From Flavipsychrobacter sp. (GTDB lineage Bacteria > Bacteroidota > Bacteroidia > Chitinophagales > Chitinophagaceae): a stretch of DNA of 64,000 bases. Below the pieces are notes generated by a model. It was not told the origin of the DNA. It saw nothing but the letters and a program-made list of their open reading frames with translations, and did not search any database. This document shows positions 53,296-62,217 of this stretch, piece after piece. The stretch spans positions 184,018 to 248,017 of the forward strand of contig JAJNBJ010000005.1 in the NCBI GenBank assembly GCA_021155965.1. The letters run 5' to 3'. The position numbers and the translations under genes are program-made. How positions within the stretch are numbered: position 1 is the stretch's first letter; each line of letters starts with the position of its first letter.

Positions 53296-54249
53296 ATGAA
53301 AGTAACACAACTGCTTGCAGAAAATAAGGAAACCATTATTTCCTTCGAGATACTCCCCCCTACCAAGGGCAAAAGCATAGAATCCATCTACACCCATCTT
53401 AACCCGCTGATGGAGTATAACCCTGCGTTCATCAACGTAACCTACCACCGCGCCGAGCAGATACTCAAAACCCGCCGCGATAACAGCCTGGAGTGGGTGG
53501 AGATACGCAAACGCCCCGGCACAGTGGGCATATGCGCAGCCATTATGAACAAGTACAAGGTGGAGGCCATCCCCCACCTGATCTGCGGCGGCTTCAGCAA
53601 GGCCGAAACAGAGAATGCCCTCATAGACCTCGACTTCCTGGGCATTAAAAATGTGCTTGCGCTGCGCGGCGATGCGGCTGCCAACGAAAAATTCTTCACC
53701 CCGCACCCGCAGGGCCACCGCTATGCCGAAGACCTGGTGCGCCAGATAGTGGCGCTCAACAACGGCCAGTACATGGAAGAAGACATAATAGACGGCGCCA
53801 AGACCGATTTCTGCATAGGCGTTGCCGGCTACCCTGAGAAACACATGGAAGCCCCCAACATGGATACCGACATCTACTACCTGAAAAGAAAAATAGAGCT
53901 CGGCGCCGACTATGTGACCACACAATTATTCTTCAACAACACACACTATTATAACTATATAAAACGCTGCAACGAGCTGGGCGTAACTGTACCCATAATA
54001 CCGGGCCTGAAACCGCTAACCAACAAAAAACAGCTCACCACAATACCCCGCATATTCAACACAGAAGTGCCCGTAGAGTTTTGCAACGAAATGATGAAAG
54101 CTAAAACAGAAGAGGCTTGCGAGCAGGTAGGCACCGAATGGCTGCTGCACCAGTGCCGCGACCTGCTGAAAAACAAAATACCGGTACTGCACTTCTACAC
54201 GCTGGGCAAGCCAAGGGTTATTTACAATGTTCTGAAACAGTTGTTTTAA
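53296..54249 (+). CDS. metF: 5,10-methylenetetrahydrofolate reductase
   Basis: A 317-residue FAD-dependent TIM-barrel enzyme that reduces methylenetetrahydrofolate to 5-methyltetrahydrofolate for methionine synthesis. Hallmarks include ISFEILPPTKGKSIESIY (active-site Glu), FINVTYH, LALRGDAA, FCIGVAGYPEKHMEAP, ADYVTTQLFFNN and VPIIPGLKPL. Full-length prokaryotic MetF. The methionine synthase is not in the window. No folate or SAM riboswitch was seen in the leader, which is only about 8 nt if the -7 element is used. Confidence 0.96.
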   Translation: MKVTQLLAENKETIISFEILPPTKGKSIESIYTHLNPLMEYNPAFINVTYHRAEQILKTRRDNSLEWVEIRKRPGTVGICAAIMNKYKVEAIPHLICGGFSKAETENALIDLDFLGIKNVLALRGDAAANEKFFTPHPQGHRYAEDLVRQIVALNNGQYMEEDIIDGAKTDFCIGVAGYPEKHMEAPNMDTDIYYLKRKIELGADYVTTQLFFNNTHYYNYIKRCNELGVTVPIIPGLKPLTNKKQLTTIPRIFNTEVPVEFCNEMMKAKTEEACEQVGTEWLLHQCRDLLKNKIPVLHFYTLGKPRVIYNVLKQLF

Positions 54250-54256
54250 TTATGGC

Positions 54257-54290
54257 TTTCACCTGCACTAATTATAAATAATTACCTTTG
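54257..54290 (+). promoter_or_regulatory. Promoter of the histidine kinase gene
   Basis: -7 element TACCTTTG at 54283-54290 with TTTC at 54257-54260 as a possible -33 box, spacing 22. Lies after the metF stop, so the kinase has its own transcript start about 55 bases before the ATG. Confidence 0.5.
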
Positions 54291-54348
54291 CGGCTTCTAT
54301 TTGAAAACGGTATTAGCCCCGCCATAGAACGATTATTGGATCGATAGT

Positions 54349-55146
54349 ATGGAAATAGTGAACAAAACAGGTAAGGAACAGATGCACGGTGAAACAAATA
54401 CCGGCGCCGCCGCCGACCAGCAGATAAAACAACTGCAGGAGCGTGTGCATGCACTGGAACAGATGAACCTGGAAAAAAACAAGCTGCTATCCATAGTCTC
54501 GCATGACCTGCGATCTCCCATCGACTCTATCAAGAGCTACCTGGAGTTGCTGGCGGAAAATGTACTCACGAGTGAGGAACGCGCACAGGTGGAAGGACAA
54601 CTTGCTGAGCAAACCAGGTACACATCCGACCTGCTGACCAACATGCTCTCCTGGGTAAAATCGCAGATGGGTGGCGTTACAGTAAACCTTGTTCCGGTAA
54701 AAGTAAAAGAAGTTGTTGACCTCATAGCCGGCAATAAGCTGACTTCAGTTGCAAGGAAAGGAATAAAACTCACCTATTCCATTAACTCCTCTCTTGAAGT
54801 GATCGCCGATTTTGATATGCTGAAGATCGTGCTGAGAAACCTGGTCAATAATGCTATTAAATTCACAAAGCCGGGCGGAGAGATAACTATCAAAGCGGAG
54901 AGGAAAGGCAGTGAAGTAACCATTTCTGTTACCGATACAGGCATTGGCATACCAGCTGATAAACAGGAAGAAATTTTTTCAACCAAAATACATTCCACTT
55001 ACGGCACTGATAACGAAAAAGGTATAGGCCTGGGCCTGGTTATGTGCAGGGAGTTCATGCACTACCAGAATGGAAAGATTGGGTTTGAAAGTACCGAGAA
55101 TGTTGGTACCAGGTTCTACATAGTGCTTCCATCCACACTCAGGTAG
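54349..55146 (+). CDS. Soluble sensor histidine kinase
   Basis: A 265-residue kinase without membrane helices. A short coiled coil (residues ~25-45, IKQLQERVHALEQMNLEKNK) precedes the HisKA domain with the phospho-accepting His52 in SIVSHDLRSPIDSIKSYLELL. The HATPase domain has the N box LRNLVNNAIKFTKPGG, the G1 box DTGIGIPAD and the G2 box GIGLGLVMC. No input domain and no receiver are attached and no response regulator gene is adjacent, so it is an orphan; the signal and partner are unknown. Confidence 0.9.
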   Translation: MEIVNKTGKEQMHGETNTGAAADQQIKQLQERVHALEQMNLEKNKLLSIVSHDLRSPIDSIKSYLELLAENVLTSEERAQVEGQLAEQTRYTSDLLTNMLSWVKSQMGGVTVNLVPVKVKEVVDLIAGNKLTSVARKGIKLTYSINSSLEVIADFDMLKIVLRNLVNNAIKFTKPGGEITIKAERKGSEVTISVTDTGIGIPADKQEEIFSTKIHSTYGTDNEKGIGLGLVMCREFMHYQNGKIGFESTENVGTRFYIVLPSTLR

Positions 55147-55195
55147 GGCGATCTTTGCGCATTGCCAATTGCCGGTTCTTCACTAACTTCATGGA

Positions 55196-55813
55196 ATGAG
55201 ATCAAGGTCCGCTTTTTTGATTTGTATGTTGTCTGCAGCGCTTTGCTGCGCGCAGGGGGCAAAACATAAAGTATCCCCTGCCCTTAAAGTGATGATGGAT
55301 ACCGCAACGGCAAGATATATACGCTCTGGCGGAGAACCGAAAAAGCTACAGGAAGTATTAAGTGCTATTAACGGCATCATTAAGAAAGACAGCCTCTATT
55401 TCGAAGCATGGGTGAACAAACTGCATGTAGAATGCCAGCTCAACCGTTTTGATGTAGGCTTAAAAACAGTAAGGGCCATGAACAGGCTTTTCCCCAACGA
55501 GGCCGATGCAATGTTGCTTGGCGGCGTAATGGAATATCACACAGGGCATAAGAAAGAAGCCTCCTACTGTTTCAACCGGCTGCTCTCGTTAGATAATACC
55601 ATACTGAAGGGCCACGAAAAAGATCCGAATTATAAAGGAGTATGGATCAATAAAGGTATGGTGCTTATCCTGCTCGACCGTGCAGCAGAAGGCAAGGCTA
55701 TCCTGCAAAAAATATACGATGCAGAAAAAGACCCATACACACAAAGCTATATCGGCTTCTACATCATGAAATCGAAAGACGAAATAATAGCGGATAAATT
55801 GCCGGGCCAATGA
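55196..55813 (+). CDS. Secreted TPR-like protein
   Basis: A 205-residue protein with a signal peptide (MRSRSAFLICMLSAALCCAQ) and TPR-like helical pairs (YFEAWVNKLHVECQLNRFDVGLKTVRAMNRLFPNEADAMLLGGVMEYHTGHKKEASYCFNRLLSLD and KGVWINKGMVLILLDRAAEGKAIL). Probably periplasmic; the Cys in LCCAQ might instead be a lipidation site, though the pattern is poor. It is convergent with the COG2509 gene and the two stops are embedded in a palindromic TGATCACAATGATCA. Confidence 0.8.
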   Translation: MRSRSAFLICMLSAALCCAQGAKHKVSPALKVMMDTATARYIRSGGEPKKLQEVLSAINGIIKKDSLYFEAWVNKLHVECQLNRFDVGLKTVRAMNRLFPNEADAMLLGGVMEYHTGHKKEASYCFNRLLSLDNTILKGHEKDPNYKGVWINKGMVLILLDRAAEGKAILQKIYDAEKDPYTQSYIGFYIMKSKDEIIADKLPGQ

Positions 55814-55822
55814 TCACAATGA

Positions 55823-57376
55823 TCAGCGCATTTTAACCGCAGCTTCTGCGCACCGTTCCCCATCAATGGCAGCAGATACAATACCCCCTGCATAGCCCGC
55901 GCCCTCAGCACACGGGAACAGCCCTTTTATTTGTGGGTGTTGCAACGTTTCCTTATCACGTGGAATACGTACAGGAGAACTGGTACGCGATTCGGTTGCC
56001 ACCAGTACTGCCTCATTAGTGAAATACCCTTTCATCTTTTTGCCAAAATCAACAACGGCTTTCTTTAATGCTGCATGCACTTCCTTGGGCAGCACATCGT
56101 GCAAACCTACACTATGAATCCCTGGCAGGTAAGAGCACTCCGGCAGCGACCTTGATACTTTACCATCTGTAAAATCCGCCATACGCTGCGCAGGCGCAAC
56201 CAGTTTACCCCCCCCTGCCTTAAAAGCCTGCTGCTCCACCATCTGCTGGTAATGCATAGCAGCCAGCGGCCCGGTGAATTTATATGTTGCAAAATCCTTT
56301 TCATCAACCGCTACCACCGTACCCGAATTAGCAAAGGGGTTATTACGCTTTGATGGCGACCAGCCATTCACCACCACCTCCCCGGGTGCAGTAGCCGCGG
56401 GAGCAATAATGCCACCCGGGCACATGCAGAAAGAGAATACGCCCCTGCCATACTCCTGCGCCACTAAAGAATAACTGGCCGGTGGCAAATAAGGATCGCG
56501 CACGGTGCAATGATACTGCACCTGGTCTACAAGCAGCTGTGGATGCTCGATACGCACACCTAATGCAAACGGCTTACATTCTATAGCTATACCTTTACTA
56601 TGCAGTAATGTAAAAATATCTCTCGCTGAATGGCCCGTAGCCAATATTACCGAGCTACAATTAATAACAGTATCATCATTTGTCTTAATACCCTTTACAG
56701 TATCTCTATCCAGTATCAGATCAGTAAGCTTGGTATTGAACCGTACCTCTCCGCCGCAGGCAACTATCTGTTCGCGCATTGCTGTAATAATATTCGGCAG
56801 TTTGTTCGTACCAATATGCGGATGCGCATCGTACAGGATATTTTCATCAGCGCCAAAATGATGGAACAATTGCAATATGCGCATCACATTGCCTCGCTTC
56901 GTAGATCGTGTATACAACTTACCATCGCTATACGTTCCTGCCCCGCCCTCGCCAAAACAATAATTCGATTCAGGATTGACCACCCCCTCCTTATTCATAG
57001 CTGCAAGGTCCCTGCGCCGGCTGCGCACATCCTTGCCACGTTCTATAACTATGGGCTTAACTCCCAGTGATATTAACTTCAGTGCGGCAAACAAGCCCGC
57101 CGGCCCCGCCCCAACAATAACTACATGCGGCGCATCAGAAACGTCATGCAATTGAGGATCAAAAGGCAATTGCTCCTGTACCCGCTCATCTATAAAAACA
57201 AGCACCTGCAAAATGATCTTCACCTGCCGCCCCCGCGCATCTATAGACCGCTTCTGGATATGATAGCCGGATATACGGCCTTCTTTCACGCCGCATTCCG
57301 CAGCAATATGTTTTTTGATGCCTTGTTCATCTGCTGCCTCCGAAGGCAACAGGGAGAGTGTGATCGTCTTTGTCAT
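55823..57376 (-). CDS. FAD-dependent oxidoreductase, COG2509 type
   Basis: A 517-residue flavoprotein. An N-terminal ~85-residue domain precedes the dinucleotide-binding motif VIVGAGPAGLFAALKL and the family signature FGEGGAGTYSDGKLYTRS. Further segments are CFALGVRIEHP and ECSYLPGIHSVGLHDVLP, and the end has GAGYAGGIVSAAIDGERCAEA. Members of this uncharacterised COG are conserved across bacteria, with no proven reaction; some are related to 2-polyprenyl-phenol or sulfide-type oxidoreductases. Upstream are palindromic intergenic repeats. Confidence 0.85.
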   Translation of the reverse strand: MTKTITLSLLPSEAADEQGIKKHIAAECGVKEGRISGYHIQKRSIDARGRQVKIILQVLVFIDERVQEQLPFDPQLHDVSDAPHVVIVGAGPAGLFAALKLISLGVKPIVIERGKDVRSRRRDLAAMNKEGVVNPESNYCFGEGGAGTYSDGKLYTRSTKRGNVMRILQLFHHFGADENILYDAHPHIGTNKLPNIITAMREQIVACGGEVRFNTKLTDLILDRDTVKGIKTNDDTVINCSSVILATGHSARDIFTLLHSKGIAIECKPFALGVRIEHPQLLVDQVQYHCTVRDPYLPPASYSLVAQEYGRGVFSFCMCPGGIIAPAATAPGEVVVNGWSPSKRNNPFANSGTVVAVDEKDFATYKFTGPLAAMHYQQMVEQQAFKAGGGKLVAPAQRMADFTDGKVSRSLPECSYLPGIHSVGLHDVLPKEVHAALKKAVVDFGKKMKGYFTNEAVLVATESRTSSPVRIPRDKETLQHPQIKGLFPCAEGAGYAGGIVSAAIDGERCAEAAVKMR

Positions 57377-57422
57377 GCGTTAGGTGTTTATCCTAAAAGC
57401 TATTACTAAAACTATTAAAAGA

Positions 57423-57526
57423 TGTCATGGTGAGCCTGTCGAACCATTGTTGAATATCTGGAGACAGCCACATCACGGAACATAATTACCAACCTCAACC
57501 ATCCTTCGACAATCTCAGGATGACAT
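57423..57526. repeat. GAGCCTGTCGAA palindromic intergenic repeat, copy 1
   Basis: An arm TGTCATGGTGAGCCTGTCGA (57423-57442, continuing GAACCATTG) is inverted at 57503-57525 (CCTTCGACAATCTCAGGATG). The 50 bases after the first arm match 62094-62145 closely (AACCATTG...GAGACAGCCA..ATCA). Such elements are common between Bacteroidota genes. Confidence 0.7.
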
Positions 57527-57546
57527 TTGTGTTTGTTCTTTTATTG

Positions 57547-59664
57547 CTAGTGCGTCTTCCGGTAGTTCATGATCACCTTATCCAGGTGGGCAATAAACTT
57601 ATCCACATCAGGGTCATACCCATAACCTTCTTTTACAAGCAGGTTTTCCTTCTCGTCTATGAAGAAATAGAATGGCTGTGCGTTTGAGTTATACTTGGCT
57701 ATTTGTATATCAAGGCACTTATCACCCAATGTAGTTATTTCTTTGTTCGATACTTTGGAGATGTACCTGTCCTCATGGGGTAATTGCACATGCCTGGCAT
57801 CATCAAACAACGAGATAAGCACAAAATCATTTTTCAGCCTTTCCAGCACCTTCGGGTTCGACCATACACTTGTTTCCATTTTGCGGCAATTCACACAGGT
57901 AATACCGGTAAAGTCGAGCATGATGGGCTTCTTTATCTTGGCGGCAGCCGCAATGCCTTCTTCATAATCAAAATAAGTTACCAGCCCATTATTGCGTACC
58001 ACGTTAGGCTCATATATCTTCATTTCGTTCACGAACTTCTTTGGTTTTACGCCTGAACTTTCGCTGCCATCTGCATTGGTGATCACAAAATCCTGCGTCC
58101 CCATAGGCGGCACAAACTGGCCAAGGCCATTCAGTGGCGCTCCCCACATACCGGGCAGCAAGTACAACGCAAATGTGAAAGAGCAAATAGCCAGGAACAG
58201 CTTGAATATCGAAACATACTCCTGCCCGTAAATATTCTTCTTAGGCTCATCATCATGTGAGAGCTTTAGTTTTCCCAATAAATAGAACCCAAGTAAAACA
58301 GCGATCACTATCCACAGCGCCAGGAATATCTCCCTGTCCAGTATACGCCAGTGTTTCAGCAGGTCGGCATTCGAGAAGAATTTTAACGCCAGCGCCAGCT
58401 CGATAAAGCCAAGTGTCACTTTCACCTGGTTCAGCCAGCCACCCGATTTACCCAGGTTATTTATGACCGCCGGGAATATGGCACACAACGCAAAAGGCAG
58501 CGATAATGCCAGCGAGAATGCGAACATGCCCACTATGGGCCCAGCCCAGCCCCCCGCCGCCAGCAATCCAAATAACATGGTCAGAATTGGTCCTGTGCAC
58601 GAGAACGAAACGATCACAAGCGTAAGCGCCATGAAAAAGATACCGCCAAAACTGCCCAACCCTGCTTTCGAATCCGTCTTGCTCGTCCACGAGGATGGTA
58701 GCGTTATCTCGAACGCACCCAGGAACGAAATGCCGAACACCACGAACAGCAGGAAGAAGAAGATATTGAGTATCCAGTTGGTGGATATTTTATACAAGGC
58801 ATCCCGCCCAAATAGGGCTGAGATCACCAATCCCAGTACTGTAAAGATGATGATGATAGACAACGAATAGTATATCGCATTCCTGATACCTTCTTTGCGC
58901 GTCTTACTGCGCTTGGTAAAGAAGCTCACCGTTATGGGTATCATAGAGAATACACAGGGTGTAACAACCGCCAGCAACCCACCGCCAAAGCACAGCAGGA
59001 ATAACAGGATCAACGACTGCTGCTCTGTTTTTACCGGCGACTCCGGTTCGTTCTTTACCTCAGGAGTTACTGTCGCCACATTACTAGGCAGCGTATCCGT
59101 AGCACTACCCATATTTGCACTGGCAGTGTCCGATGCGCTGGTATCTGCGCCGGGAACAACCGCAACCTCCTCCGAGGTAGTTATTTCGCTGCTACCACCT
59201 GCATCTTTCACCTCTACGGTTATTGTTTTGTCCGTAGGAGGAAGGCACATCTGGTCATTGCATATCTGGTAAGAATATTTGCAGGTGATTTTTGTATTTG
59301 CGCTTATAGTAGCTAGTTGAACATAGTCAACGTTGCCTTTGTACATATTTACCGCACCATCTATCCCATCTATAGTTTCCGTCAGCAGTTTACCTTTCTC
59401 TTTTACCGGACCATTAAGTTTTACCTTGCCATTTTTTACAAAGGTTACAGTTGGTGCTATCTGCATCCCATCCCCACCCGGCTTAAAAGCATATATATGC
59501 CATTGTTTCGGCAATTGCAGGTGCAGAATAAGTTCGTACTCATTACCGGTTTTCTTTTTTGCCTCTAAACCCCATTTACTCTCATCCAATGTCATCTGCC
59601 CGTAGGAAGCAGAGGCGAACAAACTAAACAAAACCAACAAAAAAGCATTCAGTGCTTTCCTCAT
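57547..59664 (-). CDS. dsbD: DsbD-type thiol:disulfide interchange protein
   Basis: A 705-residue inner-membrane reductant exporter. Signal peptide, then an N-terminal DsbD-alpha-like domain with the redox pair in YQICNDQMCLPP, a linker rich in acidic and Thr/Ser residues, about eight transmembrane helices (LLLFLLCFGGGLLAVVTPCVFSMIPITV with the conserved Cys, FSCTGPILTMLFGLL), and a C-terminal thioredoxin domain with CVNC (GITCVNCRKMETS). It takes electrons from cytoplasmic thioredoxin through the membrane to periplasmic TlpA/DsbC-like proteins. The downstream gene is a stand-alone copy of its N-terminal domain. Confidence 0.93.
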   Translation of the reverse strand: MRKALNAFLLVLFSLFASASYGQMTLDESKWGLEAKKKTGNEYELILHLQLPKQWHIYAFKPGGDGMQIAPTVTFVKNGKVKLNGPVKEKGKLLTETIDGIDGAVNMYKGNVDYVQLATISANTKITCKYSYQICNDQMCLPPTDKTITVEVKDAGGSSEITTSEEVAVVPGADTSASDTASANMGSATDTLPSNVATVTPEVKNEPESPVKTEQQSLILLFLLCFGGGLLAVVTPCVFSMIPITVSFFTKRSKTRKEGIRNAIYYSLSIIIIFTVLGLVISALFGRDALYKISTNWILNIFFFLLFVVFGISFLGAFEITLPSSWTSKTDSKAGLGSFGGIFFMALTLVIVSFSCTGPILTMLFGLLAAGGWAGPIVGMFAFSLALSLPFALCAIFPAVINNLGKSGGWLNQVKVTLGFIELALALKFFSNADLLKHWRILDREIFLALWIVIAVLLGFYLLGKLKLSHDDEPKKNIYGQEYVSIFKLFLAICSFTFALYLLPGMWGAPLNGLGQFVPPMGTQDFVITNADGSESSGVKPKKFVNEMKIYEPNVVRNNGLVTYFDYEEGIAAAAKIKKPIMLDFTGITCVNCRKMETSVWSNPKVLERLKNDFVLISLFDDARHVQLPHEDRYISKVSNKEITTLGDKCLDIQIAKYNSNAQPFYFFIDEKENLLVKEGYGYDPDVDKFIAHLDKVIMNYRKTH

Positions 59665-59727
59665 AAATCGCTATTTCATTTATCCCATCATCACAATTCC
59701 ATTAGCTTTCGCTAATCATCACATCAA

Positions 59728-60186
59728 CTAATTAATGTCAAAACTAAAACTCTTGGTTGTGGGCGCAAGGCACAACTTGTCATTGCATACCTGGTATTCA
59801 TGCTTGCCCACAATTTTCGTTTTCCCGGTGACAACAATATCCTGAACATAATCTATTTTACCTGAGAGATAGGTCACTTTGCCATCCACACCATCCATCA
59901 CAGTCGTCGTTGCATGTCCTTTTTCTATTACCTTGCCTTTCATTTTCACTTTGGCATTCTTGTCAAAGACAAACGAAGGCACTATCTGGAAACCATCCCC
60001 ACCGGGTTTCAACGACCATATATGCCAGCCGCTCTTCAAGTCCACATGAAATATCAGTTGATACTCAGTAGCACTCTTCTTTTTCACTTCATAATTCCAT
60101 GTTGTAGGATCTTCGATCATTTGACCGAACGAAGGCATTGCAAACAAGACAGGTATAAACAGGAGAAAACTCTTTATCAGTTTCAT
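59728..60186 (-). CDS. Stand-alone DsbD N-terminal-like (DsbD-alpha) protein
   Basis: A 152-residue secreted protein (signal MKLIKSFLLFIPVLFAMPSFGQ) collinear with the N-terminal domain of the adjacent DsbD: WHIWSLKPGGDGFQIVPSFVF and the redox pair YQVCNDKLCLAP correspond to WHIYAFKPGGDGMQIAP and YQICNDQMCLPP. It ends right after this domain. It starts 64 bases before dsbD and may be cotranscribed. Possibly an extra soluble electron acceptor for DsbD, made by duplication; no partner is known. Confidence 0.85.
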   Translation of the reverse strand: MKLIKSFLLFIPVLFAMPSFGQMIEDPTTWNYEVKKKSATEYQLIFHVDLKSGWHIWSLKPGGDGFQIVPSFVFDKNAKVKMKGKVIEKGHATTTVMDGVDGKVTYLSGKIDYVQDIVVTGKTKIVGKHEYQVCNDKLCLAPTTKSFSFDIN

Positions 60187-60325
60187 AACTCGGTTTTATA
60201 TCTAAGACAGGTTATTAACACTACAAAATAAAGCCCTTACAGGGAAATACCCCATACATTGCGTTTTTTTAACTTTTATTTTGTGAATAACTGCCTTCTT
60301 TGGGGTTAAAGGTTGATTTTGAGGG

Positions 60326-61009
60326 TTAATTCAACGCCATCAATATAGCCCTGCCGTCTATGTTGTTCAATGCTGTCGAACATGCCCTTTCAGGATGCGG
60401 CATCATACCATATACATTCCTGCCCTCGTTACATATACCCGCTATATTATTAATGGCCCCATTGGGGTTCGAATTGATATGCACCTCGCCATGCTCATCA
60501 CAATACCTGAAAACTATCTGTTTGTTGTCATGTAGCTGTTTCAGTGTAGCCGCATCTGCATAATACCTGCCCTCGCCATGCGCCACGGGTATCTTCAAAG
60601 CTTTCTCCCCCACATTTACTCCTATCAGGTTATTGGTACTTTCGCTTTTTATATACACATTTTTGCACACAAATTTCTGGTGATCGTTCTGCAACAATAC
60701 ACCTGGTAGCAACCCGGCTTCACACAATATCTGGAAGCCATTGCACACACCCAGCACCTTGCCGCCATTGTTGGCAAAATTGATCACCTGCTCCATCATC
60801 GGGCTGAAACGCGCTACAGCGCCACAGCGCAGGTAATCACCGTAAGAAAAACCTCCCGGCAATACAATACAGTCATTTTTTGTGAACATGCTCAGGTTTC
60901 GGTCTTTATGCCACAGCATTACTACCTCCTGCTGAAGGTCGTCCTGTAAAGCATGTTGCATATCTCTGTCGCAATTAGAACCGGGGAAAACAATAACTCC
61001 AAACTTCAT
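60326..61009 (-). CDS. purQ: Phosphoribosylformylglycinamidine synthase subunit PurQ
   Basis: A 227-residue class I glutamine amidotransferase supplying ammonia to PurL for the fourth purine step. The catalytic triad is present: Cys89 in VLGVCNGFQIL, His205 and Glu207 in MMPHPERA. The N-terminus MKFGVIVFPGSNCDRD and PGGFSYGDYLRCGA are diagnostic. purL and purS are not in the window. It starts 5 bases after the stop of the DUF6427 gene, so both are in one operon. Confidence 0.96.
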   Translation of the reverse strand: MKFGVIVFPGSNCDRDMQHALQDDLQQEVVMLWHKDRNLSMFTKNDCIVLPGGFSYGDYLRCGAVARFSPMMEQVINFANNGGKVLGVCNGFQILCEAGLLPGVLLQNDHQKFVCKNVYIKSESTNNLIGVNVGEKALKIPVAHGEGRYYADAATLKQLHDNKQIVFRYCDEHGEVHINSNPNGAINNIAGICNEGRNVYGMMPHPERACSTALNNIDGRAILMALN

Positions 61010-61014
61010 TTTAC

Positions 61015-62001
61015 TTAACTATTTATTCGCCAAAGGCAGAAAACAAGGAAAAAGAGTGAAAAATAAAAGATAAAATTACTAAATCGCCTGTTCTTTTCAA
61101 GCAAAAACGCGTGAGAGATGATAATACTCAATGCCGGCATGGTTATCAGCCACGCTGTTCGCAAAGCCTCATCAGTAAGAATAGCTACAAAAACTGATAT
61201 GATTAAATAGAACGAAAGTGCTATCCAGTCTCGCCTTACATATATATTACTCATAGCCACATTCAGTTGCATGGCATATATGCCCGATGCCAGCAATATG
61301 AGTATGCCCGCCACCATAGTAATGATATAAAATATTGATGTAACGTGTGATGACAGCGAAAACCCAATATGTGGCCATTCTGCATATACACTGAACCTGT
61401 CTGCCAGGAACAGTATCCCCGCCAGGAAATAGAACGGAGTGATATACCCCATCATCGCCACCGACCATTCTCCCAGGTTGAACGACCGGAAAAGCACCAT
61501 GCCCACCAGCAGCAGAAAGAAGAATGCCAGGAATGTGAACTGGAACAGCGCTGCCATGCTCAGCAAAAAACTGGCGTTGTAAATAAGCTTCCTGGGTTGA
61601 GTGGTTTGTGTAAAACCAAACATCACATCCACAGCACCCAACAACAGCCAGTTCACGATCAGTGTTTCTGAAAATGAATTGAACGGCAGGTAAATAGAAG
61701 TAAGCAGCAGGAAGACAAAAGATGGTATATAAGTGGCCCTGGGGAAAATTTTATGCCTGGATGCTATGCTCTTCAGGTATATTGCCTGAACGTACAATAT
61801 CACAATAGCCAGCATGGTATAAGCAAATGCCCCATGCCTGAATACAAAGTCAAGTCCCTTAAGTATATAGTTGAATAAGAAATGCCCCGCCACAGGGTCC
61901 GGCGCAATTGGGTGCAGCAATGCCGGGAACTTTACCACAAGGGCAAATATGAACAATACAATTACAGTAAACGGGCTATTATTTCTGAATAACTGCAGCA
62001 C
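61015..62001 (-). CDS. DUF6427 family integral membrane protein
   Basis: About 328 residues with roughly eight to ten membrane helices and the DUF6427 pattern, beginning VLQLFRNNSPFTVIVLFIF and including TYIPSFVFLLLTSIYLPFNSFSETLIVNWLLLGAVDVMF. The GTG at 62001 fits the family N-terminus best; a TTG at 62052 is in frame but would add residues unlike the family, and a TACCTTAG near-consensus -7 element (62024-62031) lies between them. Function unknown; the family is often linked to purine or division genes in Bacteroidota. Confidence 0.82.
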   Translation of the reverse strand: MLQLFRNNSPFTVIVLFIFALVVKFPALLHPIAPDPVAGHFLFNYILKGLDFVFRHGAFAYTMLAIVILYVQAIYLKSIASRHKIFPRATYIPSFVFLLLTSIYLPFNSFSETLIVNWLLLGAVDVMFGFTQTTQPRKLIYNASFLLSMAALFQFTFLAFFFLLLVGMVLFRSFNLGEWSVAMMGYITPFYFLAGILFLADRFSVYAEWPHIGFSLSSHVTSIFYIITMVAGILILLASGIYAMQLNVAMSNIYVRRDWIALSFYLIISVFVAILTDEALRTAWLITMPALSIIISHAFLLEKNRRFSNFIFYFSLFFLVFCLWRINS

Positions 62002-62093
62002 AGCGTACCACCAAAATTTGCCGCTAAGGTAACGCCTGCCAACCGAATTCAAACCGAAACTTATCCACTATCCATTTCCAACAATGTCATTGG

Positions 62094-62217
62094 CAGCTTG
62101 TCGAACCATTGCTGAGCGACAAGAGACAGCCAAATCAAGGGAGGGCCACTCGCGCCACAAATTTCCCGCCACTCTTATCAACCTATCAACTGTCACCCTG
62201 AGCCTGTCGAAGGACTA
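62094..62217. repeat. GAGCCTGTCGAA repeat, copy 2
   Basis: First arm TGTCATTGGCAGCTTGTCGA (62094-62113) followed by sequence matching copy 1, and second arm TGTCACCCTGAGCCTGTCGA near 62191-62210. Here the two arms are direct rather than inverted. Between them are heptamer units (TATCAACC, TATCAACT). Confidence 0.65.
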
